Made by a program: the position numbers and the translations under genes. The notes below the pieces were generated by a model. That model was given only the letters and a program-made list of their open reading frames with translations. It made no database searches and was not told the origin of the DNA. From Chloroflexota bacterium (GTDB lineage Bacteria; Chloroflexota; Dehalococcoidia; Lucifugimonadales; Lucifugimonadaceae), in contig JACQUF010000055.1 of the NCBI GenBank assembly GCA_016210435.1, positions 1 to 6,799 on the forward strand: a DNA stretch of 6,799 bases. The letters are read 5' to 3'. Positions 1 to 5,722 of this stretch are shown here, in pieces. Numbering within the stretch: position 1 is the stretch's first letter; each line of letters starts with the position of its first letter.

Positions 1-4
1 AGGC

Positions 5-1288
5 ATGAGAACCCATCCGGCCAAGGTCTTTCTGGCAAGCATTGTCGCTGTTGCGCTAATAGTCGCGGCCGCCTGCACCGGCGGCACTCCGGCCACGACA
101 CCGTCACCCGAACCGACAGCCACCGCTGCACAGCAATCGTCGACTCCGCGAGTCGAGGCGACCTCGAATGACCGGGTTTTGGCTGCGTCGCCGACCACGG
201 TCCAGGGACAGCCCGCTTCCGTAACCGCCCTGCCAGCCCCGATTGCCGTCGATGCAGGGAACGCAGAGGAGATCGTGGCCGCCCAGGAAGCCGTCCTGAA
301 CGGCGTCTATGAAAGATCAGTCCCTTCAATCGTGAACATCACCGTCGCTCAGCGCGCGGCTGTCGGCGACTTCGGATCGCAAGGCGGCGCCGTGCCTCGC
401 GGAGAGGGTTCGGGGTTCGTCTGGGACGATTCGGGCCATATCGTGACCAACAACCACGTAGTCGCCGGAGCGGACATCGTCCAGGTCAGGTTCTTCGACG
501 GCACGGAGGTAATCGCAGAGGTCGTCGGCACGGACCCCGGATCCGACCTTGCGGTAGTGAAAGTCGATCTCCCGAAGGAGAGGCTGAAGCCGATCCAGGT
601 TGGCGACTCCGCCCGCGTCAAGGTCGGTCAGCTTGCGATCGCGATCGGACATCCGTTTGGAAGGAACTTCACCATGACGAGCGGGATCGTGAGCGCGGTG
701 GGCCGGGTTATACCCTCGGGCGCGACCGCCTTTTCGATCCCCGAAGCCATTCAGACCGATGCGCCGATAAATCCCGGCAATTCCGGTGGCCCGCTTCTCG
801 ATCGCGAGGGCCGCGTTGTCGGCGTTAACTCTCAGATCGAAAGCCAGACCGGGGCGAATGTCGGCATTGGTTACGCAGTCCCCATCAACATCGTCCGTAC
901 CGTCGTCCCGGCGCTCATCAAGGCCGGCAATTTCCAGTACGCATATCTGGGCGTCGAGTTGACCAGCATGACGCAGGAGATCGCACGGCTCATGGACCTG
1001 CCGCAGGACACCCGAGGAGCATTGATCGCGCGGGTTGTGAGGGATGGTCCAGCCGACCAGGCCGGCCTGCGCGGCGCAACACGCGAGGCGAGGACGCGGC
1101 TCGGCGTAAACGCGGCGATCGGAGGCGACGTCATCACGAAGCTCGGCGACACCGTGATACGAAGTGATGGCGATCTGATCTCGTTCATCTCCCTCAAGGC
1201 CCGTCCCGGCGACAGGGTGAAGGCGACGATCATTCGTGACGGGAAGACGATGGAGATCGAGGTCAAGCTGGGGACCCGGCCGACCTAG
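5..1288 (+). CDS. HtrA/DegP-type serine protease, lipoprotein with one PDZ domain
   Basis: An extracytoplasmic trypsin-like protease of the HtrA/DegP family, which degrades or remodels misfolded envelope proteins. Residues 1-24 form a lipoprotein-type signal: basic start, hydrophobic stretch, then AAAC with Cys24 as the likely lipidated residue. A Thr/Pro/Ser-rich linker (about 25-65) follows. The protease domain spans about 100-305. The catalytic triad is visible: His151 in TNNHVV, Asp181 in GSDLAVV, Ser260 in GNSGGPL. The C-terminal 310-425 region reads as a single PDZ domain (YLGVEL, then DGPADQAGLRG and GGDVITKLGD). At 427 aa with one PDZ it is closer to DegS/HhoA-like forms than to two-PDZ DegP. 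The start lies 4 bases from the window edge, so an upstream in-frame start cannot be excluded, but the signal peptide fits this one. An intact small-ORF start lies just downstream. Family assignment is firm; the specific substrate is unknown. Confidence 0.95.
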   Translation: MRTHPAKVFLASIVAVALIVAAACTGGTPATTPSPEPTATAAQQSSTPRVEATSNDRVLAASPTTVQGQPASVTALPAPIAVDAGNAEEIVAAQEAVLNGVYERSVPSIVNITVAQRAAVGDFGSQGGAVPRGEGSGFVWDDSGHIVTNNHVVAGADIVQVRFFDGTEVIAEVVGTDPGSDLAVVKVDLPKERLKPIQVGDSARVKVGQLAIAIGHPFGRNFTMTSGIVSAVGRVIPSGATAFSIPEAIQTDAPINPGNSGGPLLDREGRVVGVNSQIESQTGANVGIGYAVPINIVRTVVPALIKAGNFQYAYLGVELTSMTQEIARLMDLPQDTRGALIARVVRDGPADQAGLRGATREARTRLGVNAAIGGDVITKLGDTVIRSDGDLISFISLKARPGDRVKATIIRDGKTMEIEVKLGTRPT

Positions 1289-1300
1289 GATTCGGGTTTT

Positions 1301-1305
1301 AGGAG
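1301..1305 (+). promoter_or_regulatory. Shine-Dalgarno for the small membrane protein gene
   Basis: AGGAG sits 9 bases before a TTG codon at 1315. This spacing is ideal and is the main reason for choosing that TTG as the start of the small ORF, rather than the ATG at 1236, which lies in another frame inside the protease gene. Confidence 0.6.
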
Positions 1306-1314
1306 TCGCATCTG

Positions 1315-1487
1315 TTGACGCACGAGGCCCAGCCGACGGTCCCTCCAGATTCTCCAAGGCGCGGGGGCGAGCCTTGGGGCAGGACGCCCAATTGGTTCGT
1401 TCGGACCTTCGTTTCGTTGTGATCGTTGGCGTAACGCTGCTGGCTGCGGTTGTCATCGTGGCCGTGTGCGGGTCCGTGAACCAATAG
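1315..1487 (+). pseudogene. Small single-pass membrane protein, split by a 5-bp duplication
   Basis: I do not recognise the family. From TTG 1315 the frame reads a Pro-rich polar segment (THEAQPTVPPDSPRR) and then PNWFVRTFV, ending at a TGA at 1420-1422. The next frame continues seamlessly with VIVGVTLLAAVVIVAVCG, a clear membrane helix, and stops with TAG at 1485-1487. The junction contains TTCGT twice in tandem (1408-1412 and 1413-1417). Removing one copy joins the two halves into a 55-aa protein with a cytoplasmic tail and one membrane segment. The Shine-Dalgarno at 1301-1305 supports translation of the first half. An alternative reading is one 83-aa ORF from ATG 1236, but its first 50 or so residues look like out-of-frame sequence and overlap the protease. 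The split may be a real mutation, an assembly error or, less likely, recoding. Confidence 0.55.
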
Positions 1488-1537
1488 GCCGTCCGCTCCA
1501 AGGTCGCGACGAAATCCGCCGCGGTCAGGTTGCCGCG

Positions 1538-1546
1538 TGCTATACT
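1538..1546 (+). promoter_or_regulatory. Extended -10 promoter for the cysH leader
   Basis: TGC followed by TATACT matches an extended -10 element (TGN plus a one-mismatch TATAAT). No convincing -35 hexamer is seen at the usual 16-18 base distance, which is acceptable for extended -10 promoters. The expected transcription start is about 1552-1556, at or within a few bases of the leader-peptide ATG at 1556. Its position right before the leader peptide is the main support. Confidence 0.6.
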
Positions 1547-1555
1547 GCACAATCG

Positions 1556-1618
1556 ATGAAACACGAGGCGCACCACGCGAAGTGCTCCTGTTGTAAGGCA
1601 ACCGGGAGGTCTGCCTAG
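1556..1618 (+). CDS. Cysteine-rich leader peptide of the cysH attenuator
   Basis: A 20-codon ORF, ATG to TAG, just upstream of the sulfate-reduction gene. Its core reads KCSCCK: codons 10, 12 and 13 are TGC, TGT and TGT (1583-1585, 1589-1594), so 15% of the peptide is cysteine, a normally rare residue. Its job is probably to be translated rather than to act as a protein: the speed of the ribosome across these Cys codons would report on charged Cys-tRNA. The Cys codons coincide with the 5' arm of an RNA hairpin, and the stop codon (1616-1618) lies at the end of the strand that must be masked to allow termination, as in trp-type leaders. No Shine-Dalgarno precedes the ATG; the -10 element ends only 9 bases upstream, which suggests a leaderless or nearly leaderless mRNA. 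Cys-rich upstream ORFs at sulfur genes are known from mycobacteria. Confidence 0.8.
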   Translation: MKHEAHHAKCSCCKATGRSA

Positions 1619-1689
1619 GTAGTACGCGCGCACGCGCTCTTTTCGAAAGGCGGCCCCCCGCTTGGGCAGAAGCGAGGGGCTTTTTATTT
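1583..1689 (+). promoter_or_regulatory. Ribosome-mediated, cysteine-sensing transcription attenuator
   Basis: Three competing pairings can be drawn by hand. Hairpin 1:2 pairs 1585-1588 with 1605-1608 and 1590-1593 with 1599-1602 (loop UAAGG); its 5' arm contains the Cys codons. Antiterminator 2:3 pairs 1603-1606 with 1657-1660, 1608-1611 with 1652-1655 (one G-U) and 1613-1616 with 1648-1651, giving 12 pairs with one mismatch and one bulge. Terminator 3:4 pairs 1653-1663 with 1670-1680. Strands 2:3 and 3:4 share 1653-1660 and cannot coexist. A ribosome stalled on the Cys codons blocks strand 1 and frees strand 2 for the antiterminator, giving readthrough to cysH. A ribosome at the stop codon covers strand 2, so the terminator forms. 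An upstream hairpin (1566-1573 with 1582-1589, one mismatch) may add a translation-off state. No folding energies were computed. Confidence 0.78.
1653..1689 (+). terminator. Intrinsic terminator of the cysH leader (attenuator)
   Basis: A GC-rich stem pairs 1653-1663 with 1670-1680: ten base pairs with one C/A mismatch (1658/1675) around the six-base loop GGGCAG, followed at once by TTTTTATTT. This is a textbook Rho-independent terminator. It lies 38 bases before the cysH start and after the leader peptide, so it acts on cysH expression rather than ending an upstream gene. Confidence 0.9.
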
Positions 1690-1727
1690 GGCCATCGATC
1701 CCGAAGGGATGGGTAAGGGCGGAGTAG

Positions 1728-2528
1728 ATGACAACGGTAGTTCAGCAATTGGGCCAGACGATCTCGGCAGAAGAGCTGAAGGCCCTGAACCGGCGGTTTG
1801 AAAGCGCATCCCCGCAGGAAATCCTGCGCTGGGCCGACTCGTACTTCGGACCGCGCGCGGCCATCATGAGCAGCTTCGGTCTCGAAGACGTCGCCCTCAC
1901 GGACATGTACTGGCGGATCAACCCGAAAGTACGCGTGATGACGCTGGAGACAGGCCGCCTCCCAACCGAGACCTACACGGTCATGGACCAGATCAAGGGC
2001 CGGTACGACCTCGAGATCGAGGCCTTCTATCCCGAGTACGGCGCGGTGGCTGATATGGTCGCCCAGCACGGGTTTAACCTCTTCTACAAGAGCGTCGATT
2101 TCCGCAAGATGTGTTGCGGTGTCCGGAAGGTGGCGCCGCTGAATCGCGCGCTCGCCACCCTGGACGCGTGGGTAACCGGCTTGCGGCGCGACCAGGGGAT
2201 GGCCCGGGGCCTGATCCAGATCGTGGAGTGGGACGCGCCGCACAACAACTACAAAATCAATCCCCTTGCCAACTGGAATTTCGAACAGGTCCGTGAGTAC
2301 GTGCGGGACTTTAAAGTCCCCTACAACGAATTGCACGACAAGGGTTACCCCAGCATCGGATGCGCTCCTTGCACGCGGGCGATCAAGCCAGGGGAGGACC
2401 TGCGGGCCGGTCGATGGTGGTGGGAGAACGACCCCAACGCCAAAGAGTGCGGCCTGCACGTCGTCCAGAAGGCCGATGGCTCATACTCGGTGGGTCACGC
2501 CAGGAACGGCGCAAACGGCGCTCGCTAG
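1728..2528 (+). CDS. cysH: Assimilatory adenylylsulfate (APS) reductase, iron-sulfur type CysH
   Basis: Reduces APS to sulfite with thioredoxin-type electrons, in the cytoplasmic route from sulfate to cysteine. The PP-loop-like nucleotide site is SSFGLED near residues 48-54, followed by LETGRLPTETY (about 73-83) and WVTGLRRDQ. The four cysteines of the [4Fe-4S] cluster are present as Cys129-Cys130 and Cys212-x-x-Cys215; these mark the APS-preferring (or dual) branch, as opposed to cluster-free PAPS reductases. The catalytic cysteine is Cys241 in ECGLH. The 266-aa length is ordinary. ATG 1728 has GGAG immediately upstream (1721-1724) and AAGG at 1715-1718. Expression is predicted to be gated by the cysteine attenuator directly upstream. 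The gene for the enzyme that makes its substrate, sat, follows 221 bases downstream. Substrate preference (APS rather than PAPS) is inferred from the cluster cysteines and the lack of an APS kinase here. Confidence 0.93.
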   Translation: MTTVVQQLGQTISAEELKALNRRFESASPQEILRWADSYFGPRAAIMSSFGLEDVALTDMYWRINPKVRVMTLETGRLPTETYTVMDQIKGRYDLEIEAFYPEYGAVADMVAQHGFNLFYKSVDFRKMCCGVRKVAPLNRALATLDAWVTGLRRDQGMARGLIQIVEWDAPHNNYKINPLANWNFEQVREYVRDFKVPYNELHDKGYPSIGCAPCTRAIKPGEDLRAGRWWWENDPNAKECGLHVVQKADGSYSVGHARNGANGAR

Positions 2529-2749
2529 AAAACTACCGGCACTCACTGCCAGCTCGTCAGGCAGTGCGGTTGTCATTCTGAGGAGCATCGACGAAGGATC
2601 TGTTGGCCCTCACCCGGCCTTCAGCCACTCCTCCGGCAGGCTCAGGACGGCGCCTCTTCCTGATGGGGCGAGGGGATTAAGAGCTCGCTCAGGGCGACAT
2701 TCATGGCCAGCTGGTTGATCCAGCGGCGACCTGTCGAAAGGTTCCGACT
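2529..2749 (+). repeat. cysH-sat spacer with dispersed-repeat fragments
   Basis: No credible gene is seen in these 221 bases. A hairpin, CACTGCC (2544-2550) with GGCAGTG (2560-2566), lies 15 bases after the cysH stop but has no U-run, so it is a poor intrinsic terminator. It is followed by TGTCATTCTGAG (2571-2582) and AAGGATCTG (2594-2602), the signature of the GTCATTCTGAG...GAAGGATCTG dispersed repeats seen in many GC-rich bacterial genomes. A C-rich segment (about 2607-2680) follows. A related mosaic occurs downstream of sat, starting at 3920. The last bases carry the sat ribosome-binding site GAAAGG (2736-2741). Confidence 0.5.
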
Positions 2750-3907
2750 TTGACCATCCCTCCCCACGGCGGAGAACTCGTAGACCGCCAGCTCACAGCC
2801 GACCAAGCCCGGGAACTGGCCGCGAAGGCGGACGGAATCCCGCGGCTGACCCTTAACAACCGAGAGGCATCGGATCTGCGCATGATCGCAGCGGGCGCGT
2901 TCAGTCCTCTCAAGGGTTTCATGGGCAGGGCCGATTACGAATCGACCGTACGGAGCGCCCACCTCGCCAACGGGCTCGCGTGGACGATCCCGATCACGCT
3001 GTCTGCGGCGCGGCCACAGGCTGATCCCCTGAAGACCGGCCAGGAGATCGCGCTGTTTGATCGCGAGGGCAACCTCCTCGGCTCGCTTGTCCTCGAAGAA
3101 AAATTCGCGTACGACAGGCGGACCGAAGCGAAGGAAGTCTTCCGCACCGAAGACACCGCCCACCCGGGAGTCGCCAATCTTTTCTCGCAGGACGAAGTCC
3201 TGCTCGGAGGCGAAATCCGCGGCTTGAGATCCCAGCCGCTCTGGGACCACGCGGAGCTCGAGCGCAGCCCGGCGCAGACTCGCAAGTCCTTTGAACAGCG
3301 CGGCTGGAAGACCGTGGTGGGTTTTCAGACCCGGAATCCGATCCACCGGGCACACGAATACATCATGAAGTGCGCGCTGGAGCTCGTGGACGGCTTGATG
3401 GTCCACCCGCTGGTGGGCGAGACCAAGGCTGGCGACGTCGATGCAGACGTCAGGATCCGCTGTTACCAGGCCCTTCTCAAGGACTACTACCCGCAGGGGC
3501 GGACGCTGCTGTCGTTGTTTCCGGCGTTCATGCGGTATGCGGGGCCGAAAGAGGCGATCTTTCACGCCCTGATCCGGAAGAATTACGGCTGCACCCACTT
3601 CATAGTCGGCCGTGACCACGCCGGGGTCGGCAATTACTACGGGACCTACGACGCTCAACTGATCTTCCGCGAATTCAAGCCCGAGGAACTTGGGATCCAG
3701 CCGATGTTCTTTGAACACTCGTTCTGGTGCCAGAAGTGCGGCGGCATGGCGAGTACCAAGACCTGCCCGCATTCGCCGGACTGGCACGTTACCCTGTCTG
3801 GCACGAAGGTGCGCGAAATGCTCGCGGCCGGCCAGCGCCCGCCTGCCGAGTTCTCTCGTCCCGAGGTCGCCGACATCCTCATCGAGGCTGCTCGCACAAC
3901 CCGATAA
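2750..3907 (+). CDS. sat: Sulfate adenylyltransferase (ATP sulfurylase), Sat type
   Basis: Makes APS and pyrophosphate from ATP and sulfate, the first step of sulfate assimilation; APS is the substrate of the CysH encoded upstream. The N-terminus IPPHGGELVDRQL is the characteristic Sat opening and supports the TTG start, which has GAAAGG 8 bases upstream and no better ATG nearby. Active-site motifs are QTRNPIHRAHE (193-203) and GRDHAGVGNYYGTYDAQ (287-303). Cys327-x-x-Cys330, with Cys339 and His341, form the zinc-binding loop found in bacterial Sat proteins. SGTKVREML and RPEVADIL lie near the end. At 385 aa there is no fused APS kinase domain. Sat also occurs in dissimilatory sulfur metabolism, but pairing with cysH points to assimilation. 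Whether it is co-transcribed with cysH across the 221-base spacer is not resolved; no strong terminator or separate promoter was found there. Confidence 0.95.
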   Translation: MTIPPHGGELVDRQLTADQARELAAKADGIPRLTLNNREASDLRMIAAGAFSPLKGFMGRADYESTVRSAHLANGLAWTIPITLSAARPQADPLKTGQEIALFDREGNLLGSLVLEEKFAYDRRTEAKEVFRTEDTAHPGVANLFSQDEVLLGGEIRGLRSQPLWDHAELERSPAQTRKSFEQRGWKTVVGFQTRNPIHRAHEYIMKCALELVDGLMVHPLVGETKAGDVDADVRIRCYQALLKDYYPQGRTLLSLFPAFMRYAGPKEAIFHALIRKNYGCTHFIVGRDHAGVGNYYGTYDAQLIFREFKPEELGIQPMFFEHSFWCQKCGGMASTKTCPHSPDWHVTLSGTKVREMLAAGQRPPAEFSRPEVADILIEAARTTR

Positions 3908-4214
3908 CGCGCAGCGTTCTGTCATCCCGAGCCGGTGGCGAGGGATCTGTCTCGTCGACACCGTCGAAAAAGATGCTTCGTCCGCCTCAGGCGGCCCCAG
4001 AACTGCAGCGGGGCGACCTGCCTCGTCACTCCCCCGGGCCCCCATACCCCCGCCCTCGCTGGGGCGTGGGGGCAGCGGGCGCATATTCTGGGGGTGGCGT
4101 AACTCCATCCGCGTATAGGCAAACGCCGCGATGCGGCAGCGGTACTCCCAATGCATTCTTGTGAGAAGCCGGTAGCGGCCGCGAACGTCGCGTCCCCGCT
4201 GGTTTAGAGGTGCA
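3908..4214 (+). repeat. Gene-free spacer after sat made of dispersed-repeat mosaic
   Basis: About 307 bases without a supportable gene. It opens with TGTCATCCCGAG (3920-3931) and GGGATCTG (3942-3949), parallel to the element after cysH. AGATGCTTCG (3971-3980) and a CCGCC/GGCGG hairpin (3982-3994) then resemble the opposite half of such an element. A C-rich/G-rich imperfect palindrome follows at about 4045-4075 (CCCCCGCCC...GGGGCGTGGGGG), with no U-run. The segment 4090-4200 shows no recognisable signal except a weak ribosome-binding site (GAGG, 4207-4210) before the kinase gene. Confidence 0.5.
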
Positions 4215-5228
4215 ATGGAAGCTTCGCGCGATGGTCTCGACATCGTCGGCGTGACCGCATCAGAATCGCTCAGGCCCAGGCTGCCCAGATTCCTTGGAAC
4301 GTTCCTCAAAGCCTTGCGGCCGGGCCGCGCTTCCGCGCTTCCCACCGAGCGGCCGTCGCAGCGCGACGACGGGAATTCGCGCGGCTCGAATTCCAGACGT
4401 GGGCGGGGGAATCGCAACGGCGACGACGAACTGCAGGAAGCCCGGCGCAGTCTCGAGTTCGCCAACGAAGAGCTGAGGCGCCAGAACCTGGCGGTCCGTG
4501 AATCGCGGGCGCGCATGATCCAGGCCGATGAGGCGGCCAAACGCGCCATCGCGGAAGAACTCCATGGAACCGTTCAGACCCGGATGTATGTCCTGTGGGT
4601 CAAGCTCGGGATGCTTCGCGACCGGTTCAATCGTGATGGCCTTCCCGGCGGCGCCGACCTCGACAAGCTTGCGCAGGAAGTCGACAACATCAGAGAGGAG
4701 AACATCCGCAAGTTGTCCCACCGTCTGCACCCTGCGGTGGTCCGGCTTGGCGCTATATCCGGCCTGAGATCGTTGAGGGACTTCTTCGAAGCTTTCGTCC
4801 CGATCGATCTCCAGATCGGTCCCGAGGCTGGGGCTCTCGAGCCGCCAGGCACCGCCGTCATACCTGAGCACATCCGGCTTGGTGCGTATCGGATCGCGGA
4901 GTTGGCACTCGGAAACGTGGTCAAGCATGCCAGGGCCACCCGCTGCACGATTCGCTGGAACTACGAACGGCCAGCAGACCGCCTGGTACTTACGGTCGTC
5001 GACAACGGAGTGGGGCTGGCACCGGACGCCCGCGTTCCTTCGGGCCTCGGCCTGGTCACGATGAACGACTATGCCGACGCACTCAATGGGACCCTCGTGG
5101 TCACCTCACTGCCAGGCAAGGGCACCAAGGTCGAGGTGTTCGTCCCGTACGTGCCGGAGCCGAGGCAAGGCGGTGAACCGCCGTCGCTGGGTACTGTTGT
5201 GAATCTCCATTGGACGGCGCCTCAATGA
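4215..5228 (+). CDS. Soluble sensor histidine kinase, HisKA_3/NarX-DesK-like
   Basis: Probable ATP-dependent autokinase that passes phosphate to a response regulator, most likely the receiver protein encoded 95 bases downstream. Residues 1-70 are polar, Arg/Ser/Gly-rich and probably disordered; about 72-115 look like a coiled coil (DDELQEARRSLEFANEELRRQ). The dimerisation/phosphoacceptor helix contains EELHGTVQ with His117 as the expected phosphorylation site. The HATPase domain shows ELALGNVVKHA (N-box, Asn234), VVDNGVG (Asp263) and SGLGLVTM (276-283). No transmembrane segment or recognisable PAS/GAF sensor is present in the 337 aa, so the input must be cytosolic or come through a partner. 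The residue after His117 is Gly where the family usually has Asp or Glu. ATG 4215 has a GAGG 4 bases upstream, a tight spacing. Function as a kinase is well supported; the signal is unknown. Confidence 0.87.
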   Translation: MEASRDGLDIVGVTASESLRPRLPRFLGTFLKALRPGRASALPTERPSQRDDGNSRGSNSRRGRGNRNGDDELQEARRSLEFANEELRRQNLAVRESRARMIQADEAAKRAIAEELHGTVQTRMYVLWVKLGMLRDRFNRDGLPGGADLDKLAQEVDNIREENIRKLSHRLHPAVVRLGAISGLRSLRDFFEAFVPIDLQIGPEAGALEPPGTAVIPEHIRLGAYRIAELALGNVVKHARATRCTIRWNYERPADRLVLTVVDNGVGLAPDARVPSGLGLVTMNDYADALNGTLVVTSLPGKGTKVEVFVPYVPEPRQGGEPPSLGTVVNLHWTAPQ

Positions 5229-5323
5229 CCTGTTGTAACAAGTGTTTGGGGCCAGCACACAACAAGACTGGCGGATACGAAGTGGCTGCTCCGAAATCCG
5301 GCCGATAGGCTGGTCGGTAGTCG

Positions 5324-5722
5324 ATGTATGAGGACAGTCGGCGCGTGATGATCAGCGTTCTACTCGTGGACGATCAGGAGCTGTTCCGGGAGATCGCACG
5401 AAGCATGTTCGAGGCCACCGGAGATTTCAAGGTCGTCGGGGAGGCCGCGGACGGCGTAGAAGCGGTGAGCCTCTACTCGGCCTGCAAGCCAGATTTCGTC
5501 TTGATGGATGTTCAGATGGCCCGCATGAACGGGATAGAAGCTGCGAAGCGCATACTCAGCTCTGACCCGCGGGCAAATGTTGTCCTGATCTCGATGCGCG
5601 CCGACGCCGAGTATGCCCGGGCGGCCGACCAGCTCGGCTGCAAGGGATTTATCGCCAAGCGTGACCTCGATGTCGACGTGATCCGGAGGCTACTGGCCCC
5701 AAGCTCGGTGCCGGTGCGTTAG
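5324..5722 (+). CDS. Stand-alone response regulator receiver protein
   Basis: A single CheY-like receiver domain of the NarL/LuxR-regulator type, without the usual C-terminal helix-turn-helix. Acidic pocket residues are Asp16-Asp17 (LLVDDQELFRE), the phosphoacceptor is Asp62 in FVLMDVQM, the switch residue is Ser90 and the conserved lysine is Lys112 in FIAKRDL. The 132-aa product ends about 10 residues after the last receiver helix, so no output domain follows before the TAG at 5720-5722. It probably receives phosphate from the kinase directly upstream; its downstream partner is not visible. The start is uncertain: ATG 5324 is the longest, but receivers of this type usually begin right before VLLVDD, so GTG 5345 or ATG 5348 (MISVLLVDD) are realistic; no ribosome-binding site is decisive. 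Confidence 0.88.
   Translation: MYEDSRRVMISVLLVDDQELFREIARSMFEATGDFKVVGEAADGVEAVSLYSACKPDFVLMDVQMARMNGIEAAKRILSSDPRANVVLISMRADAEYARAADQLGCKGFIAKRDLDVDVIRRLLAPSSVPVR

Noticed and set aside
1236..1487. 83-codon ORF from ATG 1236 as a complete gene
   Set aside because: Its N-terminal half overlaps htrA and looks like non-coding translation. The ribosome-binding site and a protein-like N-terminus belong to the TTG 1315 frame, so the split-gene reading is preferred.
326..1633. Minus-strand open frame of 435 codons
   Set aside because: Antisense shadow of the HtrA gene that also runs through the cysH leader; no domain and an odd composition.
1553..1689. A metabolite riboswitch (SAM, TPP or cobalamin) before cysH
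   Set aside because: Fragments such as GGCAACC and GGGAGGTCTGCC recall riboswitch boxes, but the rest of each consensus is absent. The Cys-codon leader peptide and competing stems explain the region better.
1299..2459. Minus-strand open frame of 386 codons
   Set aside because: Antisense shadow of cysH and its leader; the + strand encodes a complete CysH with all catalytic cysteines.
2544..2566. Terminator after cysH
   Set aside because: The hairpin is good (7 bp) but is followed by CGGTTGTCATT rather than a U-run, so intrinsic termination is doubtful.
3922..4122. Small ORFs on either strand in the post-sat spacer
   Set aside because: They fall in dispersed-repeat sequence, lack ribosome-binding sites and show no domain.
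2642..4549. Minus-strand open frame of 635 codons
   Set aside because: It runs antisense to sat and through the repeat spacers, has no recognisable domain, and is explained by high GC at the third codon positions of sat.
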